Of a stretch of 64,000 nt of DNA, positions 1 to 8,154 are shown one piece after another. The notes under the pieces are model-generated. The model was not told the DNA's origin. It made no database searches and worked only from the letters and a program-made list of their open reading frames with translations. How positions within the stretch are numbered: position 1 is the first letter of the stretch; every line of letters begins with the position of its first letter. This DNA is from JBCBGF01 sp038526915 (GTDB lineage Bacteria > Pseudomonadota > Alphaproteobacteria > Rhodobacterales > Rhodobacteraceae): the NCBI GenBank assembly GCA_038526915.1, contig JBCBGF010000004.1, forward strand, positions 248,001 to 312,000. Reading direction: 5' to 3'. Made by a program: the position numbers and the translations under genes.

Positions 1-317
1 GTCACAAACTCCAAGACTTCGGGGCTGTCGATTGCGGGCACGGTATCGGGCCGGGTGATCATCGTGGTTACACCGCCCGCCGCCGCAGCCAGACCGGCAG
101 AACGGAAGCTTTCCTTATGCCGCTCCCCAGGTTCGGACACCTTGCAGCCGATGTCGACGATGCCCGGTGCAAGGCACTTGCCCCCGCATTCGATCACCTC
201 CGCCACGGTCAATCTGGTGGGATCGACGATGCGCCCGTCATCGACACCCAGGTCGCCGATATCATCCGTGCCCGCTTCGGGATCGATCAGTCGGGCGTTT
301 TTGAAGACGGTTGCCAC
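1..317 (-). CDS. Dihydroorotase-like protein, catalytically degenerate (partial, N-terminal part)
   Basis: This is the first 105 or so residues of an amidohydrolase-family dihydroorotase; the rest lies beyond the window. I read a GTG start that overlaps the stop of the upstream gene by one base (TAGTG). The sheet ending in APGIVDIG and the AAAGGVTTMITRP stretch are typical of the family. Where an active enzyme has the metal-binding D-x-H-x-H before REPG, this protein reads D-I-G-C-K before VSEPG, so both metal histidines are missing. Known inactive dihydroorotases (often called PyrX or pyrC') serve as structural partners of aspartate carbamoyltransferase, and pyrB sits just upstream in the same operon. 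I infer that role here. Confidence 0.85.
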   Translation of the reverse strand, partial: MATVFKNARLIDPEAGTDDIGDLGVDDGRIVDPTRLTVAEVIECGGKCLAPGIVDIGCKVSEPGERHKESFRSAGLAAAAGGVTTMITRPDTVPAIDSPEVLEFV

Positions 318-874
318 TAACCGCGCCCCCCGGTGAACAAAACAAATAGCCCAACGATCAGCACGCCCGCGCCCACTGCAACGATCATCCAAGATGGCAG
401 TTTCAGAGGAGCGCGCGCCTCCTCTTGGCCGTCCCCAAGGGCGCCCTCTGCACTCTCTGCCGAAATCGTCTCCATCGCCGGAACCGGGGGTGGCTCACGA
501 AATGTCGCAACTAGACGCAAGGGTGCGCCGACGGACAGGTCGTAGGGATGGCCGTCAAATGCCGCCGACACGATGATGGCAAAGCATCCCTCTAGCCGAT
601 CAAGCCCAGCGGCCTGTTCGGTCAGATCGGGATCGGTGACGCCATAACCTTCCAGCAGGTAGCCCGACAGCCCCAGTTCCTCGATATCCTCCGCGGCGAA
701 GACTTCGACGTAATCGGGGTTGAGCGCCACAATGCCCAATGCCTCGGCCAACGCCCCGGGGCCTGTTTCATCGAACCGGCGCAAAAACGCGCGCGCCTCT
801 GCCGTCGGCAGGTCAATGGCGAAAAGGCGCAGGACACCACGCTCAAACGGCTCAATCGCGATATGGGCGCTCAT
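317..874 (-). CDS. Hypothetical protein with a single C-terminal membrane anchor, between pyrB and the dihydroorotase-like gene
   Basis: 185 residues of unknown function. The N-terminal ~115 residues look like a compact soluble domain rich in Ala, Leu and Asp. A Pro/Glu/Ala-rich linker follows, then one hydrophobic segment at about residues 160-181 and a short GGRG end, which suggests a tail-anchored protein with its domain in the cytoplasm. Its ATG overlaps the pyrB stop by four bases (ATGA), and its TAG overlaps the next start by one base, so it is translationally coupled on both sides. I do not recognise the family and infer only that it is co-expressed with pyrimidine biosynthesis. Confidence 0.8.
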   Translation of the reverse strand: MSAHIAIEPFERGVLRLFAIDLPTAEARAFLRRFDETGPGALAEALGIVALNPDYVEVFAAEDIEELGLSGYLLEGYGVTDPDLTEQAAGLDRLEGCFAIIVSAAFDGHPYDLSVGAPLRLVATFREPPPVPAMETISAESAEGALGDGQEEARAPLKLPSWMIVAVGAGVLIVGLFVLFTGGRG

Positions 875-1827
875 ACCAAGACCCCCTGCGACTGGCGATC
901 ACTGCGCAGGTTGCGCGCCAGAAGCTCCATGGCGGCCATGCGCACGGCCACGCCCATCTCAACCTGATCCTGGATCACCGACCTGTTGATATCATCGGCC
1001 AGCGTTCCATCGATCTCGACCCCGCGGTTCATTGGCCCGGGATGCATGACGATGGCATCCTGCGCAGCGGCCTTCAGCTTGTCCGCATCCAGCCCAAAGC
1101 GATGATAGTATTCCCGTTCCGACGGGATAAAGGCCCCGTCCATCCGCTCTTTCTGCAGCCGCAGCATCATGACGACATCGGCACCCTGCAAGCCCTCGGC
1201 CATGTCATCGAAGACCTCGACGCCCCAATCGGCGACACCTGCGGGCATCAGCGTCGGGGGCCCGATCAGGCGCACACGATTTTCCATCTTGCCCAGAAGC
1301 AGGATGTTTGACCGCGCCACGCGGCTATGCGCGATGTCGCCGCAAATCGCGATGCGCAGACGGTGCAGCCGCCCCTTGGCGCGGCGGATGGTCAGCGCAT
1401 CGAGCAGGGCTTGTGTGGGGTGTTCATGCCGCCCGTCACCCGCATTCAGGACGGCGCAGTTCACCTTATCGGCCAAAAGGTTCACTGCGCCCGATTGCGG
1501 ATGCCGCACCACCAGCAGATCGGGGTGCATCGCATTCAGCGTCATCGCCGTATCGATCAGCGTTTCGCCCTTTTTGATCGACGACGCCTGCAGCCCCATA
1601 TTCATCACATCTGCGCCCAGGCGTTTGCCGGCTAGCTCAAAACTGGCCTGGGTGCGCGTCGACGCCTCGAAAAACATGTTGATTTGGGTGAGCCCCGCAA
1701 GCGCATCAGAGTGTTTCACATCGCGGCGATTGAGCGCGACATAGCTTTCGGCCAGATCCAAAAGCGAAACGATTTCATCCGGGTTCAGATGGTCAATCCC
1801 CAGAAGATGCCTTGCACGGAACGTCAT
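871..1827 (-). CDS. pyrB: Aspartate carbamoyltransferase catalytic subunit
   Basis: This enzyme condenses carbamoyl phosphate with aspartate to form N-carbamoylaspartate, the committed step of pyrimidine synthesis, in the cytoplasm. The carbamoyl-phosphate loop is seen as STRTQASFE (residues 56-64) and the HPTQALLD motif begins at residue 136. I chose the ATG giving 318 residues starting MTFRARHLLGID, which fits the usual family length; an upstream in-frame extension of 18 residues has no family character. The coupled degenerate dihydroorotase downstream suggests that the two proteins form a complex, as in other bacteria where such a pseudo-enzyme is needed for activity or stability. No pyrI-like regulatory subunit is present. 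Confidence 0.96.
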   Translation of the reverse strand: MTFRARHLLGIDHLNPDEIVSLLDLAESYVALNRRDVKHSDALAGLTQINMFFEASTRTQASFELAGKRLGADVMNMGLQASSIKKGETLIDTAMTLNAMHPDLLVVRHPQSGAVNLLADKVNCAVLNAGDGRHEHPTQALLDALTIRRAKGRLHRLRIAICGDIAHSRVARSNILLLGKMENRVRLIGPPTLMPAGVADWGVEVFDDMAEGLQGADVVMMLRLQKERMDGAFIPSEREYYHRFGLDADKLKAAAQDAIVMHPGPMNRGVEIDGTLADDINRSVIQDQVEMGVAVRMAAMELLARNLRSDRQSQGVLV

Positions 1828-1921
1828 AAACGCGGCCTGTCGCTGATTTGCCCGCTTATAGAAAGCGCTCAACGGGGCCACAAGGATTTACCTTGCCGAC
1901 CCAGCGCCCTAGCTTTGGCGC

Positions 1922-2677
1922 ATGGAAAGTCATGAGGCTTTGGCAGTTCTGCAATGGCAGGTGGAGCTCGGCGCAACCGAGGCGATCAGCGACGCGCCGG
2001 TCAACCGGTACGATGCGCCTGCACAGCCCAAGCAGGCACTCAAACCGATAGATGCGCCGCAGGCCGAGGCGGCAGACCCGGTTGCGGCAGCCGACGCAAG
2101 CGCACGTGCGGCCAGGTCTCTGGACGATTTGCGCGATGCCCTCGCCGCCTATCCCCATTGCGAATTGCGCAAGGGTGCGCGCAATCTGGTGTTCAGCGAT
2201 GGCAACCCGTCGGCCCGCCTGATGATCATCGGCGAGGCACCCGGTCGCGACGAGGATATCGAAGGCCGCCCCTTCGTGGGCCGGGCCGGTCAGCTTCTGG
2301 ACAAGATGCTGGCGGCAATTGAGATGGGCCGCGCCCTGCCCGACAGCGAAAGCGCGGTCTATATCACGAATATCCTGCCCTGGCGCCCGCCGCAAAACCG
2401 CGACCCGGAGGCAGAAGAGATCGCAATGATGCTGCCGTTTGTGCGGCGGCATATCGAATTGGTGGATCCTCAGGTGATTGTTTTGATGGGAAATATCGCG
2501 TGCCAAGCGCTACTAGGCCGCAAGGGCATCACCCGCCTGCGCGGCAACTGGACCGAGGCGGCAGGTCGACCGACCCTGCCGATGTTTCACCCCGCCTACC
2601 TCTTGCGCAACCCCGCCGCCAAGCGCGACGCATGGCATGATCTTCTCATGCTGCGCCACAAACTCGCTGCCGCCTGA
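1922..2677 (+). CDS. Uracil-DNA glycosylase, family-4-like but lacking the iron-sulfur cysteines
   Basis: 251 residues. The enzyme excises uracil from DNA to start base-excision repair. Family motifs are clear: GEAPGRDED at 104-112, GRPFVGRAGQLLDKML next to it, NILPWRPPQNRDP, and MFHPAYLLRNPAAKRDAW near the end. Family 4 enzymes carry four cysteines for a 4Fe-4S cluster. Here only Cys80 of the first pair is left, the KCRPP cysteine is replaced (PWRPP) and the fourth is also missing, so no cluster should form. The ~75-residue Ala/Pro-rich N-terminus is longer than usual. Fe-S-less relatives are known in alphaproteobacteria, for example in Bradyrhizobium. The stop overlaps the moaB start (TGATG). 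Confidence 0.88.
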   Translation: MESHEALAVLQWQVELGATEAISDAPVNRYDAPAQPKQALKPIDAPQAEAADPVAAADASARAARSLDDLRDALAAYPHCELRKGARNLVFSDGNPSARLMIIGEAPGRDEDIEGRPFVGRAGQLLDKMLAAIEMGRALPDSESAVYITNILPWRPPQNRDPEAEEIAMMLPFVRRHIELVDPQVIVLMGNIACQALLGRKGITRLRGNWTEAAGRPTLPMFHPAYLLRNPAAKRDAWHDLLMLRHKLAAA

Positions 2678-3219
2678 TGTCCCGGATCGACGACACATTG
2701 CCGTTTCATCCGGTGCGCATCGCGGTCTTGTCGGTGTCGGACACCCGTACGCCCGATGACGACCGGTCCGGCGACACGCTGGCCGCGCGGATCGAAGGTG
2801 CGGGGCATACCGTGGCGGCGCGACAGATGCTTCCCGATGATCGGGCCACAATCGCCGATCAGCTTCGGGCCTGGTGCGACGACCCCGCGATTGACGTGAT
2901 CTTATCGACCGGCGGCACCGGCCTAACCGGGCGGGATGTCACCGTCGAAGCGCATCGCGACGTGTATGAGAAGGAAATCGACGCGTTCGGGACCGTCTTC
3001 ACCATGGTGTCCATGCAAAAGATCGGAACATCCGCCGTTCAAAGCCGTGCCACAGGTGGCGTTGCCAACGGCACCTACCTTTTTGCCTTGCCGGGCAGTA
3101 CGGGCGCTTGCAAGGACGCGTGGGACGAAATCCTGGCATTTCAGTTCGACAGCAGGCACCGCCCCTGTAACTTCGTTGAAATAATGCCGCGTCTTGACGA
3201 ACATTTGCGACGGAAGTGA
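2677..3219 (+). CDS. moaB: Molybdenum cofactor biosynthesis protein B (MoaB/Mog family)
   Basis: 180 residues of a MoaB/MogA-type molybdopterin-binding fold, which adenylylates molybdopterin before molybdenum insertion. The hallmark ILSTGGTGLTGRDVT is present, as are the SVSDTRTPDDDRSGDTL start typical of MoaB and an ALPGSTGACKDAWDEIL end. It overlaps the preceding glycosylase gene by one base, so the two are translationally coupled although functionally unrelated. The main run of cofactor genes lies about 10 kb away (fdhD-mobA-mobB-moeA). MoaB and MogA cannot be separated firmly by eye; the SVSDTRTPDDD start favours MoaB. Confidence 0.93.
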   Translation: MSRIDDTLPFHPVRIAVLSVSDTRTPDDDRSGDTLAARIEGAGHTVAARQMLPDDRATIADQLRAWCDDPAIDVILSTGGTGLTGRDVTVEAHRDVYEKEIDAFGTVFTMVSMQKIGTSAVQSRATGGVANGTYLFALPGSTGACKDAWDEILAFQFDSRHRPCNFVEIMPRLDEHLRRK

Positions 3220-3288
3220 AGGCTTGCGTCGTTTAACGGGTGTTATTGGATAAACCCAAGAACAACCTAAATATTTCAGCGTCCCGAC

Positions 3289-4761
3289 GTGAAAGTCACA
3301 ACCATGCGGTTTCTTAGACGCAGCCTGATCGGAGTGTTCCTGCTGTCCATGACAGCGGGCCTTTTGGCCGTGGCGGGCAGCATGATCGTCGACGCGCTGC
3401 AAACCCGATGGGCCGAAGAAAGCCCCAGCAGGCCCGCCCGCGAACGCGTGTTTGCCGTCAACGTCGTGACGGTCACGCCCGAGACGATCACCCCCACCCT
3501 GACGACATTCGGGGAAATCCGTAGCCGGCGGACGTTGGAACTGCGCGCGGCGGCGGGCGGCGAAGTCGTTTGGGTGGCCGACGCCTTTGAAGATGGCGGA
3601 GAGGTGGACGCAGATGATGTCCTTTTGCGGATAGACCCGACAACAGCCCAGGCCAACCGCGACACCGCAGCAGCCGACCTAAGCGAAGCCCAGGCCGAGT
3701 TGCGAGACGCCGAACGCGCGCTGGTTCTGGCGCGCGACGAACAGATCGCGGCGGAACAGCAGATGGCCCTGCGCGAGCGGGCGCTGTCCCGTCAAAGGGA
3801 TCTGTTAGACCGCGGCGTCGGGACCGAAGCCGCCGTTGAAACCGCGGAACTGGCGGCATCCTCCGCCCAACAGGCCGTCTTGTCGCGGCGCCAAAGCCTG
3901 GCGCAGGCTGAGGCGCGTATCGATCAGGCCCGTACGGCGCTTGCCCGCCGGAACATTGCGCTCGGCGAAGCGGAGCGACGGTTGGCCGAGACCGAGGTCA
4001 CAGCCGCCTTCGCGGGCGTTCTGTCCGACGTGTCCGTCGTGACGGGCCGCATCGTGTCAAACAACGAACGGCTTGCGGAACTGGTGGATCCGACGGCGCT
4101 TGAAGTCTCGTTCCGGATCTCGACCCGGCAATACGCCCGCCTTCTGGATGACAACGGGCGTTTGCCGCAGATCGACGTGACCGTCTCGCTCGACGTTCTG
4201 GGGATCGATCTGCAAGCCACCGGCCAGATTACCCGCGAAAGCGCGGTGGTGTCCGAAGGCCAGACCGGGCGTTTGCTTTTTGCTCGGATCGATGGATCGG
4301 CGGGCTTTCGACCTGGCGATTTCGTCACTGTGCGCCTGACCGAACCCGAAATGAGCCGCGTGGTTTTGTTGCCAGCGGACGCAGTGGATGCGCAGGAAAC
4401 CGTGCTGGTCCTGGGCGATGAAGACCGGCTTGAGGTCGCATCTGTCGAACTGCTGCGCCGTCAGGGCAACGAGGTGATCGTGCGCGCGCGTGGTCTGGCC
4501 GGGCGTGAGGTCGTGGCCGAGCGCACGCCGCTGTTGGGTGCAGGGATCCGCGTGCGCCCGCTGCGCCCCGATGCCGCCGACGCCGAGGAAGAGCCGGATC
4601 TCGTCGAACTTGACGACGAACGGCGCGCACGGCTTGTCGCGTTCGTAGAAGGCAACAATCGCATGCCCGCCGACGCCAAAGAACGGATCCTGGCACAGCT
4701 GTCGCAACCGCGTGTCCCCGCCAGCATGGTCGAGCGCATTGAATCCCGGATGGGGGGCTAG
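3289..4761 (+). CDS. RND efflux transporter periplasmic adaptor subunit (membrane fusion protein)
   Basis: 490 residues from a GTG start; an ATG at 3304 is an equally plausible start. An N-terminal hydrophobic segment at about residues 8-33 anchors the protein in the inner membrane. It is followed by a lipoyl/barrel-sandwich half, a long Ala/Glu/Arg-rich helical hairpin (roughly residues 120-225), the second lipoyl half (AETEVTAAFAGVLSDVSVV) and beta-barrel domains. The last ~55 residues are charged, helical and outside the adaptor fold; I cannot assign them. It links an inner-membrane RND pump to an outer-membrane channel. The pump gene follows after three bases, but no outer-membrane factor gene is nearby. 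Confidence 0.93.
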   Translation: MKVTTMRFLRRSLIGVFLLSMTAGLLAVAGSMIVDALQTRWAEESPSRPARERVFAVNVVTVTPETITPTLTTFGEIRSRRTLELRAAAGGEVVWVADAFEDGGEVDADDVLLRIDPTTAQANRDTAAADLSEAQAELRDAERALVLARDEQIAAEQQMALRERALSRQRDLLDRGVGTEAAVETAELAASSAQQAVLSRRQSLAQAEARIDQARTALARRNIALGEAERRLAETEVTAAFAGVLSDVSVVTGRIVSNNERLAELVDPTALEVSFRISTRQYARLLDDNGRLPQIDVTVSLDVLGIDLQATGQITRESAVVSEGQTGRLLFARIDGSAGFRPGDFVTVRLTEPEMSRVVLLPADAVDAQETVLVLGDEDRLEVASVELLRRQGNEVIVRARGLAGREVVAERTPLLGAGIRVRPLRPDAADAEEEPDLVELDDERRARLVAFVEGNNRMPADAKERILAQLSQPRVPASMVERIESRMGG

Positions 4762-4764
4762 GCC

Positions 4765-7700
4765 ATGGCAGCGCGCATGGACGGGGCGGTTGGCGGCTTG
4801 TTGTCCTACTTCACGCGGCACCGAACGGCTGCCAATTTGCTACTTGTCGTCCTTCTCGTGCTGGGGGCTGCGGCCCTGCCAAATATGCGGGCGCAGTTCT
4901 TCCCTGATGTCATCGTCGACGACGTCACCGTCTCGGTCCGTTGGGATGGCGCGGGCGCCGAGGACGTGGATGCGGGCCTTGTCCAGGTCCTTGAACCGGC
5001 GCTGATCGCCGTTGAAGGCGTGGAAAGCACCGAAGCCACATCCCGCGAGGGCCGCGCCACGATCACGCTTGAGTTCGAGCCGGGTTGGGACATGGCCCGC
5101 GCCGCCGAAGACGTACAAAACGCCGTCGATAGCGTCAGCACTTTGCCCGAAGATGCCGATGACCCGACCGTGCGCCGCGGTGTCTGGCGCGACCGTGTGA
5201 CCGATGTAATCATCACAGGGCCCGTTGGCGTCGATCAACTTGCCCGGTTTGCCGATGAATTCACAACCCGGCTGTTTGCCGAAGGCGTGACACGCACCAC
5301 GATCCGGGGCATCGCAGCCCCGCAAATCATGGTGGAGGTGCCGGGGCTCTCGCTGATCCGGCATGATGTGTCGATGCGCGAGATCGCGAACGCCATTGCC
5401 GAGGAAGCGGAAGCCGACCCGGCAGGCGATGTGGCGGGCAGCGCGCGCGTGCGTACCGGCGTCGCCAAACGCACCGCCGAAGACGTGGCCGGGATCGTTC
5501 TGCGGGCAAACCCGGATGGATCGTCCCTCACCATCGGGGATGTGGCGACGATCTATACCGAAGGCGTCGACCGGAACCGCGCATATTTTGTGGGACCAAA
5601 CCCCGGGATATCGATCCGGGTGGACCGGTCCGACCGCGGCGATGCCATTGAGATCCAAGAACGCGTGGAAACCGTGGCCGCCGACATGGAGCTTACGTTG
5701 CCCGCTGGGGTATCCATCGACCTGATCCGCACCCGGGCCGAGGCGATTACCGGGCGCCTGAACATCCTGCTCGACAACGGCCTCGTGGGCCTCGGGCTGG
5801 TCGTGATCCTGCTGTTTTTGTTTCTGAACGCACGTACTGCGTTTTGGGTGGCCGCAGGCATCCCCGTGGCCATGACCGCGGCATTCGCGATGATGTACGC
5901 AGCGGGTCTGACGATAAACATGATCTCGCTCTTTGCCTTGATTATCACGCTGGGGATCGTGGTCGATGATGCCATCGTGGTGGGCGAACACGCCGACTTT
6001 CGCGCAAGGCGATTGGGGGAAGACCCGATCACGGCGGCGGAAAACGCCGCGCGCCGCATGTTCACGCCTGTCTTCGCGGCAACCATCACCACCATCATCG
6101 CATTCTTCGGGCTCATGTTTATCGGCGGGCGGTTCGGCCAATTGATAAGCGATATCCCCTTCACCGTGATCGTCGTTCTGGCCGCGTCACTCATCGAATG
6201 CTTCCTCATCCTGCCCAACCACATGGCCCATGCCCTGGCGCATTCGGCCAAAGAGCATTGGTATGATTGGCCCAGCAGGCAGGTGAACAAGGGGTTCCGC
6301 TGGGTGCGGACACGCGTGTTCCGGCCGTTCATGGCCGGCGTGATTTGGGCACGGTATCCGGTGCTGGCGGGGGTCATCCTCGTCCTTGCCAGCCAGGTCG
6401 TTTTGTTCATCAACAACGATGTGACCTGGCGCTTTTTCAATGCGCCCGAACGCGGCTCGGTCAACGGGAACTTTGCCATGGTGCCGGGTGCCACGCGTGA
6501 TGACACCATCGAGATGATGCGGTCCCTGCAGGTCGCAGTCGATGAGCTGGGCGAACGCTACGAGGCCGAACACGGTCGTAACCCGGTTGCCTATGTCGTC
6601 GCCGAGATCGGCGGTACAACCGGGCGCGGCCTGGCCGGGGCGGACACGAAAGAACCCGAACAGCTGGGATCCATCGCCATTGAGCTGATCGATGCCGATC
6701 TTCGCCCCTACACATCCTTCGCGTTCGTGCGCGAGTTGCAGGAAGCGGCCCCGCGCCACCCGAAACTCGAAACACTCAGCTTCCGTGGTTGGCGTTCGGG
6801 CCCTGGTGGCGACTCGCTTGATGTCCAGATCTTCGGGGCCTCGTCTGAGACGCTGAAGGACGCCGCCGAGGAGTTGAAAACGCTCTTGGCACAGTTTCCG
6901 GAGGTGTCGGCCCTGGAAGATAACCTTGCCTATGACAAGGAAGAGTTGATCCTGGAATTGACGCCGCAGGGCCAGGCCCTTGGAATGACAATCGATGGTC
7001 TGGGCGGCGTCCTGCGGGACAGGCTTGGCGGCATCGAAGCCGCGACCTTCCCCGATGGCCCGCGATCCGCCACCATTCGGGTCGAACTGCCCGCTGGCGA
7101 ACTCACCGCCGATTTCCTGGAGACCGCCCAGATCCGAACGCCCACGGGCGCATATGTTCCGCTGGCCGATATCGTCACCGTCGACTCGCGCACCGGGTTC
7201 TCAACCGTGCGGCGCGAAAACGGTGTTCGCGTCATTTCCGTTAGCGGAGACATCTCAGAAGACGATCCGGCCCGCGCCCAAGAGATCTCGACCACGCTGG
7301 AAGAGCGGTTCTTGCCCCAGATCGAAGCAAATCACGGCGTCTCGACACGGATGTCCGGCCTGTCAGAACAGGAAGACAGGTTCCTGAGTGAGGCAATGAC
7401 CGGCCTGATCCTGTGTCTGACGGGCATCTACCTAACCTTGGCCTGGGTCTTCTCAAGCTGGGCCCGCCCGCTCGTGGTGATCGCGATTGTTCCCTTTGGC
7501 CTCGTGGGCACAATCTACGGGCACCACGCCTGGGATGTGCCGCTTTCGATGTTCACCGTTGTGGGCCTCATAGGCATGGTCGGGATAATCATCAACGACT
7601 CGATCGTGCTGGTGCGCACCGTCGACGAATATTCGGAAAACCGAGGGCTGTTCCCGGCCATTATCGATGCGGCGTCTGATCGCTTGCGGCCCGTATTGCT

Positions 7701-8154
7701 GACGACGCTGACCACGGTTCTGGGTCTTGCGCCGCTGCTTTATGAGACCTCTCAGCAGGCACAGTTTCTCAAGCCCACGGTGATCACGCTGGTCTACGGG
7801 CTTGGGTTCGGGCTGGTGCTTGTCCTGCTCGTTGTGCCCGCACTCTTGGCTGTGGGTCGCGATATTTCGGGTCAGATCGCCTCAACACGCCGCGCGCTGC
7901 GGGCGTTGCGTTTCGGGGTGGGACGGGTCGTGCTGGGTGCGGCAGTGCTGGCAGGTGGGCTGTTTGCGGCCACGTTGGGGCCTGTGCTTGTTACCGGGGC
8001 ACTCCCCGCCCGTCTCGCGGCGGTGCTACCGGCTGATATCGCGATCACACCAGCCCTCGCCTTTGCGATGTTCGCAAGCGCTCTCGCAGTTGTGCTGCTG
8101 GTGATTTGGCTGATTGCCGCCGTTGCCAATGGACGTGCAACGAGCGCGTCCTAA
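4765..8154 (+). CDS. RND efflux transporter permease (AcrB/HAE family)
   Basis: 1129 residues. This is a proton-driven inner-membrane exporter with two large periplasmic loops. The first membrane helix (about 28-48) is followed by a porter domain; helices then cluster near 340-500 (with LGIVVDDAIVVGEHAD, carrying the aspartate pair of the proton relay) and 870-1030 (GMVGIIINDSIVLVRT). After the usual last helix of the second half the protein continues with about 80 residues containing two more hydrophobic segments, which AcrB-type pumps do not have. The substrate cannot be told from sequence. The stop codon overlaps that of the convergent downstream gene (CTAA). Confidence 0.95.
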   Translation: MAARMDGAVGGLLSYFTRHRTAANLLLVVLLVLGAAALPNMRAQFFPDVIVDDVTVSVRWDGAGAEDVDAGLVQVLEPALIAVEGVESTEATSREGRATITLEFEPGWDMARAAEDVQNAVDSVSTLPEDADDPTVRRGVWRDRVTDVIITGPVGVDQLARFADEFTTRLFAEGVTRTTIRGIAAPQIMVEVPGLSLIRHDVSMREIANAIAEEAEADPAGDVAGSARVRTGVAKRTAEDVAGIVLRANPDGSSLTIGDVATIYTEGVDRNRAYFVGPNPGISIRVDRSDRGDAIEIQERVETVAADMELTLPAGVSIDLIRTRAEAITGRLNILLDNGLVGLGLVVILLFLFLNARTAFWVAAGIPVAMTAAFAMMYAAGLTINMISLFALIITLGIVVDDAIVVGEHADFRARRLGEDPITAAENAARRMFTPVFAATITTIIAFFGLMFIGGRFGQLISDIPFTVIVVLAASLIECFLILPNHMAHALAHSAKEHWYDWPSRQVNKGFRWVRTRVFRPFMAGVIWARYPVLAGVILVLASQVVLFINNDVTWRFFNAPERGSVNGNFAMVPGATRDDTIEMMRSLQVAVDELGERYEAEHGRNPVAYVVAEIGGTTGRGLAGADTKEPEQLGSIAIELIDADLRPYTSFAFVRELQEAAPRHPKLETLSFRGWRSGPGGDSLDVQIFGASSETLKDAAEELKTLLAQFPEVSALEDNLAYDKEELILELTPQGQALGMTIDGLGGVLRDRLGGIEAATFPDGPRSATIRVELPAGELTADFLETAQIRTPTGAYVPLADIVTVDSRTGFSTVRRENGVRVISVSGDISEDDPARAQEISTTLEERFLPQIEANHGVSTRMSGLSEQEDRFLSEAMTGLILCLTGIYLTLAWVFSSWARPLVVIAIVPFGLVGTIYGHHAWDVPLSMFTVVGLIGMVGIIINDSIVLVRTVDEYSENRGLFPAIIDAASDRLRPVLLTTLTTVLGLAPLLYETSQQAQFLKPTVITLVYGLGFGLVLVLLVVPALLAVGRDISGQIASTRRALRALRFGVGRVVLGAAVLAGGLFAATLGPVLVTGALPARLAAVLPADIAITPALAFAMFASALAVVLLVIWLIAAVANGRATSAS

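Noticed and set aside
4840..6141. 433-residue open frame opposite the RND pump
   Set aside because: Shadow of the pump's codon pattern, Cys/His-rich and without motif; the pump frame has all expected motifs.
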